Origin: JACNFS01 sp964582065
GTDB taxonomy: Bacteria; Chloroflexota; Dehalococcoidia; GIF9; UBA5629
Direction of reading: 5' to 3'
Length of the DNA: 45,740 bases
Assembly: GCA_964582065.1 (NCBI GenBank)
Contig: CAZOQG010000002.1
Span: forward strand, 1 to 45,740
The notes under the pieces: generated by a model
Databases searched by the model: none
The model's input: the letters and a program-made list of their open reading frames with translations, nothing else
Told to the model about the DNA's origin: nothing
Program-made: the position numbers and the translations under genes
Shown here: positions 15,667 through 23,559 of the stretch, one piece after another
Layout of the letters: each line of letters opens with the position of its first letter
Position numbering within the stretch: the first letter of the stretch is position 1

Positions 15667-16833
15667 TTAGGAACCTTTGGCTGCTGCCACTGCCTTGCGG
15701 GCGGCGTCATAGAAGTCGGCTGCCTCAATGAAGTCTATCTTGGATTCGGCCAGGATGCGCTTACCTTCATCGACATTAGTCCCGGCCAATCTGATGACCA
15801 GTGGAACCCGGACATCCATCTGCTTATGAGCTTCAACGATGCCCTGGGCGATAACATCCACCCTTGCGATTCCGCCGAACACATTCGCTAGTATCGCCTT
15901 CACGCTGGGGTCAGTAGTGAACACCCTGAAGGCGTTGACGACACGGTCTGCGTTGTTGACGGCGCCGATATCGAGAAAATTGGCCGGGCTGCCACCAGCG
16001 TAAGTGATGAGATCCATGACTGCCATAGCCAGGCCGGCTCCGTTGACCATACAGCCAATGTTGCCATCCATCTTAACGTAGTTCTTAATCCCCAGTTCGT
16101 TAGCTCTAGCTTCAAGAGGGTCTTCCTGTTCCAGGTCATGGAGTTGCTCGATATCACTGTGGCGGAAAAGAGCGTTGTCCTCAAAGTTCAGCTTGGCATC
16201 GAGAGCCAGAAGGTCGCCATCTACTGTAACAACCAGGGGATTGATTTCGGCTAGGGAGCAGTCCTTGGCTTGAAAAAGCTTATACAGATTGGTCATCAAA
16301 CTGGTGGCTGGTCTGACCTGGGTGGGGCTTAAGTTCATTCCGTATCCCAGCTTACGGCCGTGGAAAGCTTGAAAGCCGGCCGCCTGGTCGACATAGACTT
16401 TGAGGATCTTCTCCGGGGTAGTCCGAGCTACCTCCTCGATATCCATGCCGCCGGCCTCACTGGCCATCATTACCGGCATCCGGCTGGCGTTATCGACGAT
16501 AATGCTGAGGTAAAGCTCGCGCTTCACGTCAACAGCCTTCTCCACCAGGACTTTGCTCACCGGCACCCCTTCTGGGGTTGTCTGATGTGTTACCAGCCTG
16601 GTGCCGAGTATCTCGCCTGCCAGCTTTTCCGCCTCTTCGGGGGTGTTGGCCACCTTTATGCCCCCGGCCTTGCCCCTGCCACCGGCATAGACCTGAGCTT
16701 TAATTACCACCTTACCTCCCAGCTCAGCAGCTATCTTCTTGGCTTCGGCTAGGGTGGCGGCCACTCCACCCTCAGGGACAGGGATGCCAAACTCAGATAG
16801 CAGCGCCTTAGCCTGGTATTCGTGGATCTTCAT
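15667..16833 (-). CDS. sucC: Succinate-CoA ligase (ADP-forming type), beta subunit
   Basis: ATP-grasp beta subunit of 388 aa and normal length. It begins MKIHEYQAKALLSEFGIPVP, followed by the nucleotide-binding KAQVYAGGRGKAGG. The C-terminal ligase domain has ANVFGGIARVDVIAQGI, which contacts the alpha subunit. It is the first gene of the run sucC-sucD-TG-TG-TG-pabB-pabA-pabC. AAGGAGG precedes the ATG. A promoter was not convincingly found in the short gap up to the HEPN-like gene (16834-16909), although that gap has a small inverted repeat, AACG/CGTT. Confidence 0.97.
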   Translation of the reverse strand: MKIHEYQAKALLSEFGIPVPEGGVAATLAEAKKIAAELGGKVVIKAQVYAGGRGKAGGIKVANTPEEAEKLAGEILGTRLVTHQTTPEGVPVSKVLVEKAVDVKRELYLSIIVDNASRMPVMMASEAGGMDIEEVARTTPEKILKVYVDQAAGFQAFHGRKLGYGMNLSPTQVRPATSLMTNLYKLFQAKDCSLAEINPLVVTVDGDLLALDAKLNFEDNALFRHSDIEQLHDLEQEDPLEARANELGIKNYVKMDGNIGCMVNGAGLAMAVMDLITYAGGSPANFLDIGAVNNADRVVNAFRVFTTDPSVKAILANVFGGIARVDVIAQGIVEAHKQMDVRVPLVIRLAGTNVDEGKRILAESKIDFIEAADFYDAARKAVAAAKGS

Positions 16834-16909
16834 AAATTAGCCTCCTTTGCAAACGAGCGAATGGACGGAATTCTCGCAATGAAAAGCAAGTAACGCCAAA
16901 CGTTATCTC

Positions 16910-17542
16910 TTAACTTCCCATTTCGTCACATAATCGTTTAAAAATATCCTCCGCTAGTTCATAGATTTTGTCCATGAGAGCATAGCAATAGCTACTTACC
17001 TCCAAATTATCAGGCATATTTTTAGCGTCGGGTAAAGATTGAAAACACATCTTAATTCTTGTCTGTGGCAATTCTAATTTATACGCAGCGGGGACCACTA
17101 CATTGTGTGTTATTAAATTTCTCAAGCTAAAGAAATAATCGTTTTCATCACGAAAGCAGTTTATTTTGTGGCCAATTGACTTGTAGTTATGCTTTTCATT
17201 AAGGCGTTTTGATAGTTTCTTATCAAAATAAACGGCATTTTCTTTTATGCCTAGTTTGCAAATTTTGTTTAAGGCGTTAGCCAAGCAATCTAGAGAACTC
17301 TTAAAAATGAAAATGACCGCCTCTGCATTCGCTTTAAAGACTAAAGCGATGTCACGCTCCTGAGAAATCGTATTATACTGTTCTTTACCCTCTTCATACT
17401 TTTCGACAAAATATCTGGCAAAATCCAATTTTTCTTTGAAGCTATCAAGGTGTTTCTTAATGCTCGAATTGTCGATTGTTTTTTGAAATTCTTCTAAATG
17501 GGTTAGCTTTTTGATTTCAGTTTGTCTTTTTTTAATTGACAT
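16910..17542 (-). CDS. HEPN-like protein, AT-rich, next to tRNA-Ser
   Basis: A 210-aa protein, mostly helical and rich in Lys, Asn, Ile and Glu. It has SLRNLITHN at residues 139-147, an R-x4-H motif (Arg141, His146) typical of HEPN nucleases and HEPN toxins; the surrounding helices fit that fold. No family beyond this is recognised, and HEPN-like proteins without nuclease activity also exist. The gene is clearly more AT-rich than both neighbours, and lies directly 3' of tRNA-Ser on the same strand, the classic place for acquired DNA. GGAGG precedes the ATG. No antitoxin-like partner (MNT nucleotidyltransferase) is adjacent. Acquisition by transfer is inferred. Confidence 0.6.
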   Translation of the reverse strand: MSIKKRQTEIKKLTHLEEFQKTIDNSSIKKHLDSFKEKLDFARYFVEKYEEGKEQYNTISQERDIALVFKANAEAVIFIFKSSLDCLANALNKICKLGIKENAVYFDKKLSKRLNEKHNYKSIGHKINCFRDENDYFFSLRNLITHNVVVPAAYKLELPQTRIKMCFQSLPDAKNMPDNLEVSSYCYALMDKIYELAEDIFKRLCDEMGS

Positions 17543-17589
17543 CTATATTGCCTCCAGCAGGAAAAGCTGCCTTTGTCTGTTTCTACTTC

Positions 17590-17678
17590 TGGCGGAGGGG
17601 GTGGGATTCGAACCCACGTTCGCCAAAGGCGAAAACGGTTTTCAAGACCGTCACCATCAACCACTCGGACACCCCTCC
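17590..17678 (-). tRNA. tRNA-Ser(UGA), CCA encoded
   Basis: On the minus strand the acceptor arm GGAGGGG pairs with CCCCTCC, followed by discriminator G and an encoded CCA. The anticodon loop CTTGAAA places UGA at 17644-17642. The long variable arm (TCGCC TTT GGCGA) is the class II feature of serine tRNAs, and the T-loop GTTCGAATC is normal. The HEPN-like gene lies immediately downstream. Confidence 0.97.
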
Positions 17679-18557
17679 GAGCACAAAGCTAAGGGGGAGA
17701 CGGTCTCCCCCAAAACGCCAAATTCACCCAGATAGTGGACTAGACATACGGCCTCTGCTAGTGGCTACATGCTTGATTGCGAAGCTACCGGGAAGTCTCC
17801 TGCAACGATAGAATATTATACAGGGAAACTGAGCAAGTTTCTATGGTGGACAGCGTCTCATTAGCTCACGCCTTTTCTTAGAGTAAGATGTAGGTACGGG
17901 TCTTTGGACCTGAAGAGGCTGTCTGAAAACCCAGGGGGGCTTGTCCCAAGTGGGGAGCTATCATCAAGAAAACCTCCTATTTCCAACCCAAGTGGGAAAT
18001 CCAGACCGAAAGCACCACTTTCTTCCCAGCAAAGTGGGAAATGAAATCTCATGGTTCGACTTTTGGGACAGGCTGTGAAGGTCCGTCCCTACGGTTCTCC
18101 ATCCCCTGTCGGGGTGGGGTTAGGCGGAGGGGGAATCCTCATCGTCTTCGAACCAACACACGATTTGAAATTCCCTTGACTTGTATAGTGAAGTTTGGCA
18201 AGGTGTTGCTTTTGCCAGCAGCTTGAACGGCAAATCGGAGGAATACGCAGATTCAAAATGGATTTGAGAGTCTGTCATTTGACAGTTCCTGTCCCCAAAT
18301 GTTGGCAGCCCGTATTTGAAAACTGGCCGCGGACATGTACGAAATCATGCCCAAATGACGCCGCACTATTCCTGTTGATATGCTGTTGTCGTCTCACAAG
18401 AGAGTCTTCCCGAGGCCAATACTTGTCGCAACTATCTAGGCCGGAGAAACGGCCGTGGTGGAACGTGCCGAGACGGACAAAGGAGATAAGAAGGTCAAAT
18501 CACAAAGCTGCGCCTGAGGAAGAACTTCTGAAGTATGATGGGTTCCCGTCTCTTGAA
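17679..18557. other. Long intergenic stretch with degenerate repeats, no convincing gene
   Basis: Several open frames exist but none looks like protein. The stretch contains repeated short blocks, for example AAGTGGGAAAT twice (about 17990 and 18031), and a GGGAC-rich palindromic block (about 18066-18120) related to blocks near 27945 and 40643. An 11-base match to the tRNA-Ser 3' end occurs at 18123-18133. It is probably repeat debris around the tRNA. Confidence 0.45.
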
Positions 18558-19721
18558 TTAAGCTTCCGCTAAAAGTGCCTCGGCTACTATCAGCCGTCTT
18601 ACCTCAGATGTGCCGGCTCCGATCTCGATGAGTTTGGCGTCCCTCAGCAGTCGGTTGACCGGATAATCCAGCGTGTAGCCATAGCCACCGTGAATCTGGA
18701 CGGCATCCAGAGCAGCTTTGGTGGCGGCTTCAGCACAAAACAGAATTGCAGCCGCAGCTAGTTTGTGGATCTCTGTCCCCTTGCCGCCCCTTTCCGATTT
18801 CGATGCTAGGGCGGCGGCTTCGTATGCCAACAGCCTTGATGCTTCTACAGCTACATACATATCAGCCAGCTTGCCTTGAATCAACTGGAACTTACCTATT
18901 GGCTGTCCAAACTGAACTCTCTCCTTGGCATATTTCACGGATAGCTCCAGGGCTCTCCGCGCCATGCCCAGGGAAAGCCCGCAAGCCATAGCCCTTTCTG
19001 TATCCAGGCCCGACATCATCACCCCAATACCCTGGTCTTCTCCACCTAGTATATTCTGGCGAGGCACCCGGTAATCTTGGAACGACAGCTCTGCAGTTGG
19101 CGAGCCTCTATGTCCCATCTTGTCAATGTGGCTTGATGTGAAGGAGCCCTGGAAGCCTTTCTCAACTATGAAAGCAGTTATGCCTCTGGCACCTCTTTCC
19201 GGGGCTGTCTTGGCATATACTATGATAACATCAGCAATGGTACCATTGGTGATAAACATCTTAGTTCCATTGAGGATATAGTAGTCGCCATCTCTTCTGG
19301 CGGTGGTCTGGATTGATACAGCATCGGAGCCAGCGTTGGGTTCCGTCAGGGCAAGAGCGCCGATCTTCTCACCTCTACACAACGGCGGCAGGTATTTTTC
19401 TCGCTGCTCTTCCGTCCCATTCCGGTAGAGGTTGTCGCAACACAGGTTTGAGTGCGCGCCACAGGATAAAGCTATGGCAGGGCAGATTCGACTTATCTGC
19501 TCACCGCAGATAGCCTCCGCCAGGGAATCAAAGCCGGCTCCCCCATACTTCTCTGGAATTGTAATCCCCAGCACCCCCAGCTCAGCCAGCCTCTTCCACA
19601 CCCAATCAGGGAATTTGTCTTCTCTATCGATTTGCTGGGCAATCGGTTCAATCTCCTTTTCCATGAAATCATGAACCATGCTAGCTAGCATCTTGTGTTG
19701 TTCGCTCAATTCAAAGTCCAT
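18558..19721 (-). CDS. Acyl-CoA dehydrogenase, isovaleryl-CoA dehydrogenase-like
   Basis: Flavoenzyme of 387 aa and normal family length, which oxidises acyl-CoA thioesters at C2-C3. It has the signatures LTEPNAGSDA (126-135) and the C-terminal QIHGGYGYTLDYPVNRLLRD. The catalytic base is probably Glu242 in GLDTERAMACG. The alternative position near the C-terminus reads IGAGTSE with no Glu, so the active site is of the isovaleryl-CoA dehydrogenase type, not the MCAD type. AAGGAGAT precedes the ATG. No ETF or CoA-ligase genes are adjacent. It suggests branched-chain amino acid or short-chain acyl-CoA use. Confidence 0.92.
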   Translation of the reverse strand: MDFELSEQHKMLASMVHDFMEKEIEPIAQQIDREDKFPDWVWKRLAELGVLGITIPEKYGGAGFDSLAEAICGEQISRICPAIALSCGAHSNLCCDNLYRNGTEEQREKYLPPLCRGEKIGALALTEPNAGSDAVSIQTTARRDGDYYILNGTKMFITNGTIADVIIVYAKTAPERGARGITAFIVEKGFQGSFTSSHIDKMGHRGSPTAELSFQDYRVPRQNILGGEDQGIGVMMSGLDTERAMACGLSLGMARRALELSVKYAKERVQFGQPIGKFQLIQGKLADMYVAVEASRLLAYEAAALASKSERGGKGTEIHKLAAAAILFCAEAATKAALDAVQIHGGYGYTLDYPVNRLLRDAKLIEIGAGTSEVRRLIVAEALLAEA

Positions 19722-20151
19722 ATGTATCTCCTTCTGTGGCTTGATTGAAGGTTCTTGCTATGTTGAAAGACCGAGTCAGCCGCGGTTTCCTGCATTCCTG
19801 TGGCAATTATACACTCTGACGACGACAAACGCCCCCCTAGTCTCGTGTTTGTGCTTGAAAGTTCAGGACTTTGGCGCTTTCGCCCCGTCCCATCACCGCC
19901 TCATAACGGAATGACCATTCTTCAGAATCTGCCCCAAAGTACTACTTGCCATAACAGTGTAGATTCAGAGCTACTACAGTGGTAGAATAATCCCAAAAGA
20001 TGGTCAGACTTTGCGAGGCTAGGGTGGAGATGATTAAAGGCTTGCCGATGGTTAAGCTAAAGGAAATCCGTCTTGATGAAGCCAGTTACTTGATAGCTTA
20101 GCGGTCCTGTTGCACGTTAACGTTGCACTCAGGGAGACAGGAGGTGAAATT
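19722..20151. other. Intergenic stretch; only a 23-aa ORF seen
   Basis: No convincing gene was seen. A tiny plus-strand frame (20030-20101, 23 aa, MVKLKEIRLDEASYLIA at its end) has a GGTGGAG too close to its ATG and may be a gene relic. A strong AGGAGGTGA at the right end belongs to the gene at 20152. Confidence 0.35.
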
Positions 20152-20445
20152 ATGGAGAAAAAGGGCTTTCAGCTTGGACAAGTTCTTACCACAAGGGCCA
20201 TCACCGAAAAGGTAAAAGAGAGCAAGGAGTTTGCCGAATTTGTACGGGAGAGCGTACGCGAGCACGCAAATTGCAACTGGGGCGACCTTGACGAGGGCGT
20301 GGCAGCCCAAAACAAACAGGCCCTGGAGTACGGCGGCCGACTAATCTCAACCTGGGAACACACGGAATTGCCGAAGATTTGGATTATCACCAAGCCTGAC
20401 AGGTCGGCCACCGTAATTCACTTCCCGGGGGAGCATCCGGAGTAA
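20152..20445 (+). CDS. Small 'plasmid-related' family protein of unknown function
   Basis: A 97-aa protein resembling a small family seen mainly in clostridia and on mobile elements. It begins with FQLGQVLTTRAITEKV, has a central NWGDLDEGVAAQNKQALEYG, then ISTWEHTELPKIWIITKPDR and a final ATVIHFPGE. These blocks (LGQ..TR at the start, WGD in the middle, KIWIIT..DR and FP.E at the end) are the family hallmarks as I know them. Its function is not established. The ATG at 20152 is chosen because of AGGAGGTGA directly upstream; the frame is also open from 20110. Presence on a chromosome here may mark past mobile DNA. Confidence 0.75.
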   Translation: MEKKGFQLGQVLTTRAITEKVKESKEFAEFVRESVREHANCNWGDLDEGVAAQNKQALEYGGRLISTWEHTELPKIWIITKPDRSATVIHFPGEHPE

Positions 20446-20661
20446 TACGGGCAAGGACGAGAGTTGAGGCTAGGAGTAGGTCTCCGTTCCCACCCCGGCA
20501 ACCCTACCCACCCAACCACCTCCCCTGGCCCGTAGGTATAGGCTGTTTTTCAGAACCGACCCCAAGTCCTGGCTGTTTTTTCACATGCAACTCAAATCTG
20601 GGGACATTGCATTTGGAAACCGTATCACTTCAAGCTTTCTTTCCATGACGACGGAGACCAA

Positions 20662-20670
20662 TGTTATAAT
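20662..20670 (+). promoter_or_regulatory. Extended -10 promoter element for the flavoprotein gene
   Basis: TGTTATAAT contains a perfect TATAAT at 20665-20670 with the extended-10 TG one base before it; no good -35 is seen at the right distance. It lies 22 bp before the ATG at 20693. Confidence 0.5.
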
Positions 20671-20692
20671 TGGGGCCCAGGAGGTGACTGCA

Positions 20693-21367
20693 ATGGAAAT
20701 CAAGGTTTTGGGAATATGTGGTAGTCCTATCAAAGGCGGTAATACCGAAGCTTTTCTCAGGCAGAGCCTTGAAGCTGCCGAAGCCACCGGCTATGCCAAG
20801 ACCGAGCTGATAACCCTGGCCGGCAAAGACATAAAAGACTGTCGTCATTGCAACTGGTGCGTCAAAAAGCAGGAGGAGGGTAAATTCTGCGCTCAGCAGG
20901 ACGATATGGTCGGAATATATCCTCACATATTAGGGGCTGATGCTTTGCTATTGGCCAGCCCTGTCTATATTGGTCGACTGTCCGGATATATGGCTTGCTT
21001 TACTGATAGGCTCCGGGCTTTCGCCTTCGGCAATATCTATGGCCAAAGACTGGGGAATAAGGTGGGTGGTGCCTTAGCTGTAAGCTGGGGAAGGAACTAC
21101 GGCATAGAGACGACACTGCTCACTATCATCTCTACATTCTTTATGATGGGAGTGATACCCGTTGGTCCGCCCCACGGTTTGGGCTCTCCTCTTGGTGCTG
21201 CCGGCCTGGCCAGTGAAGGTGGAACGGGAAAGTTCGACCCCGGAGACAAGCTAGGCGTGCTGCGAGATGAATATGGCCTTAAGGGGGCTCGGGCTTTGGG
21301 CAAGCGGGTTGCTGAAATCACCAGGTTAGTTAGAGCCGGAGAAGCTGCACAAATTGAAGGGCGATAA
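20693..21367 (+). CDS. Flavodoxin-fold NAD(P)H oxidoreductase, iron-sulfur flavoprotein-like
   Basis: A 224-aa flavodoxin-like FMN protein. The phosphate-binding loop GICGSPIKGGNTE is at residues 7-19, and ASPVYIGRLSGYM is the second FMN contact. Four cysteines form a compact cluster, Cys50, Cys53, Cys56 and Cys66 (DCRHCNWCVKK), resembling the 4Fe-4S motif of iron-sulfur flavoproteins (Isf), although the last spacing is slightly wide. Such proteins pass electrons from ferredoxin to acceptors or reduce oxygen species in anaerobes. The start at 20693 is chosen for its AGGAGGTGA; the upstream open frame is ignored. Alternative: a plain NADPH-dependent FMN reductase without a cluster. Confidence 0.85.
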   Translation: MEIKVLGICGSPIKGGNTEAFLRQSLEAAEATGYAKTELITLAGKDIKDCRHCNWCVKKQEEGKFCAQQDDMVGIYPHILGADALLLASPVYIGRLSGYMACFTDRLRAFAFGNIYGQRLGNKVGGALAVSWGRNYGIETTLLTIISTFFMMGVIPVGPPHGLGSPLGAAGLASEGGTGKFDPGDKLGVLRDEYGLKGARALGKRVAEITRLVRAGEAAQIEGR

Positions 21368-21505
21368 ACAAGTTCTTGAGTTCGCTGAGAGTGTCAAATT
21401 GTCAGCATGAGCGGCAGCGAAGGGTCTCAAGGTCGGAATGCAAAAGTTGAGGATAAAAATGCAAAATGGCAGATTGGAATTTGAAAAGCAATCCATGCCC
21501 TTTTT

Positions 21506-21640
21506 GTCATTGCGAGGAGCACAAGCGGTTGCGAGGCGTAGCCGAAGCAAACTCGGAGTGGGATTCCTCGCTTGCGCTCGGAACAAGCTCCGCAATCTCG
21601 GTAGGGGGCAATGAGATTGCCACGCTTCGCTCGCAATGAC
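21506..21640. repeat. 135-bp element bounded by 11-bp inverted repeats
   Basis: GTCATTGCGAG at 21506-21516 and its perfect complement CTCGCAATGAC at 21630-21640 bound a palindrome-rich sequence with no ORF. A shorter relative lies at about 28400-28480. The rest of the gap (21368-21792) shows AT-rich filler and no gene. It fits a REP/MITE-like family. Confidence 0.65.
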
Positions 21641-21792
21641 ACTCGCGAATAAGGGCCGGCTCTAAAGGGGGGTAGAAAACAATATTTGTCATTTCAACTT
21701 TTGAGTCTGAAATTCTAAGTCAGCAATAATGAAAGGCTCAGAATGACAGCCAGGATTGATAAACGACTTCACTCGTTAGTGATGATAGAGGG

Positions 21793-23436
21793 CTAGAGTG
21801 AGTTGAGGATGCTCTCTATTTCCTCCGGGCTGTGAAAACGCCCTTCCTTTACTTCCCTGATAATACCATCGGCATCGATAAAGGAAGTTGTGGGGAAAAG
21901 CGCGGGTTGGTAAACCTCGTCAACCATTCCTTCTGAATCGAGCAGGACGGGGAAACTCAGTCCTTGGTTGTCAACAAAGCTCCTTACAGTTTCGGTGCTC
22001 TCTCTAACATTGATGGCAAGTATTACCAAGTCGTCATCTGACCATTCCTCAAAAACTGCCTGGATGTGAGGCATTTCAACTATACAAGGCTGGCACCCGC
22101 TCAGCCAGAAGTTGATCATTACTATCTTACCGCGAAGGCCGCTCAAAGTCAGGCTTTCGCCATCAATAGTCGGGAGGGTGAAATCAGGGGCGCGCATGCC
22201 TGCTCCGGTGCCGATGGGTAAGGCAGAGAGAGTTATTACTGGAAAGATATGAAGTGTCGCTTCATGTCCGGTAGCATCTTTTGACTTCAGTTCGACGTGA
22301 TAGCGCGTATAGGGCTGTAGCCCGCTCAAACTTACACTATGGTCACTGGTCGACTCGTCAAGAGATACTGTGATTGACTCCCAAGAATCAGTTATCCAAT
22401 ACTCAACCTCGCTGGTGCCAGGTTCATCAGTTTGCCACTTTATCGTGGCACTTGATTCGGCAACATTGGAAACGTCCACATGCCAAATCACTGGAGGGCT
22501 TACATCGGTTAGAGTCGTGAATGAATACTTCTTAGACAGAGCTTGATTCTCTAGGTTATAGCCAGACAACACTTGGAAGTGACACGTAGTATCGGGGGCG
22601 AGACCATGCACCGCTACGCTATGCTCAGTAACCAGGGTTCCATCGGGCGAAGTGGGTACGTGGGGGCCATGTTCAGTGTCGCATACTATGGCGTCGCTGG
22701 CAGACGGCTCATCGGTCACCCAGGTGATAATGGCGCTCTTATCCGTAGCTGAGGCCGATACATCGGAAATTGTGGGCGCTATGCTCTTCATGTCTGTATT
22801 GGTCTTTATGCTGTTGAGTATATCTTCTATTTCATCTTGGCTACTGAAATGTCCCACGGTTGCCAATCTGATAATGCCCCTGGCATCGATGAACAAATGC
22901 ACGGGGCAGCGCATGATATCGTAATCTGCGCCGACTCCTTCTGAATCAAGCAGGACGGGAAAAGTTAAACCATGTCTTGTGATGAATTCTTCGACCGCAG
23001 CGCGGTCCGCCCAAACATTAATGCCCAATATCGCCAATTCCTTTTCTGGCCATTTATCGCGGGCTCCCTGGATGGAGTGAATCTCCTGGTCTAGTCTCCC
23101 GTCGTGGTTACCAAGATCCCCCCAAAAAGTGAGCATCACCATCCTGCCCCGAAAGTCCCTCAAACTGACGTTCTGGCCATCAGTGGTTTGCAGACTAAAC
23201 TCCGGGGCTCGATTGCCGACCTCGGGACCTATTTCAGGAGCGGTGATTAATGCAACCACGCCCCAGATACCCGCTCCAAGAAGACAGACACTGATTACGG
23301 CTGTAGCAAAGACATGCTGCGGAGCAACTTTCCCTGCTGTCCTCAGGGGTGCGAAGAACCTGGAAAGTATGGCATTGGAAGACTTGGCAGCTCTGCGCCT
23401 TGATTTCCCGACTGTGTTATCCTTTTTTTTCGGCAT
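21793..23436 (-). CDS. Membrane-anchored protein with two TlpA/thioredoxin domains flanking two Fn3 domains
   Basis: A 547-aa protein. A basic N-terminus is followed by one membrane span (about 43-65), so the rest is probably outside the membrane. First TlpA domain about 70-210: the redox motif is lost (FWGDLGNHDG where WCxxC should be), though Cys177 remains beside the cis-Pro position. Two Fn3-like domains (about 222-308 and 314-405) carry the ITWVTDEP and IKWQTDEP motifs. Second TlpA domain about 410-547 has an intact CQPC (448-451) and FPTTSFID. The active domain is probably a thiol-disulfide reductase; the dead one may bind a partner. ATG 23436 is preferred over the in-frame TTG at 23442. 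Paralogous to the next two genes upstream, but without zinc ribbons. Confidence 0.85.
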   Translation of the reverse strand: MPKKKDNTVGKSRRRAAKSSNAILSRFFAPLRTAGKVAPQHVFATAVISVCLLGAGIWGVVALITAPEIGPEVGNRAPEFSLQTTDGQNVSLRDFRGRMVMLTFWGDLGNHDGRLDQEIHSIQGARDKWPEKELAILGINVWADRAAVEEFITRHGLTFPVLLDSEGVGADYDIMRCPVHLFIDARGIIRLATVGHFSSQDEIEDILNSIKTNTDMKSIAPTISDVSASATDKSAIITWVTDEPSASDAIVCDTEHGPHVPTSPDGTLVTEHSVAVHGLAPDTTCHFQVLSGYNLENQALSKKYSFTTLTDVSPPVIWHVDVSNVAESSATIKWQTDEPGTSEVEYWITDSWESITVSLDESTSDHSVSLSGLQPYTRYHVELKSKDATGHEATLHIFPVITLSALPIGTGAGMRAPDFTLPTIDGESLTLSGLRGKIVMINFWLSGCQPCIVEMPHIQAVFEEWSDDDLVILAINVRESTETVRSFVDNQGLSFPVLLDSEGMVDEVYQPALFPTTSFIDADGIIREVKEGRFHSPEEIESILNSL

Positions 23437-23559
23437 CGCCAACTACCCTGGTTCTCAGCCGTTGAGCTGTACTGCTCGCCGCAGGTTCTTGATTGTGTTA
23501 TCGGCGGATTGGAGGACGGTAAACATGTGGTCACATTCAGCAGCCACGATTACAGGTTA

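Noticed and set aside
18123..18133. 11-base match to the tRNA-Ser 3' end, a possible attachment site
   Set aside because: The match is short, G-rich and low in complexity, lies on the 5' side of the tRNA, and no integrase gene is present.
18195..18572. Plus-strand frame of 125 codons before the acyl-CoA dehydrogenase end
   Set aside because: Composition is not protein-like, no motif, and it overlaps the tail of the real gene on the other strand.
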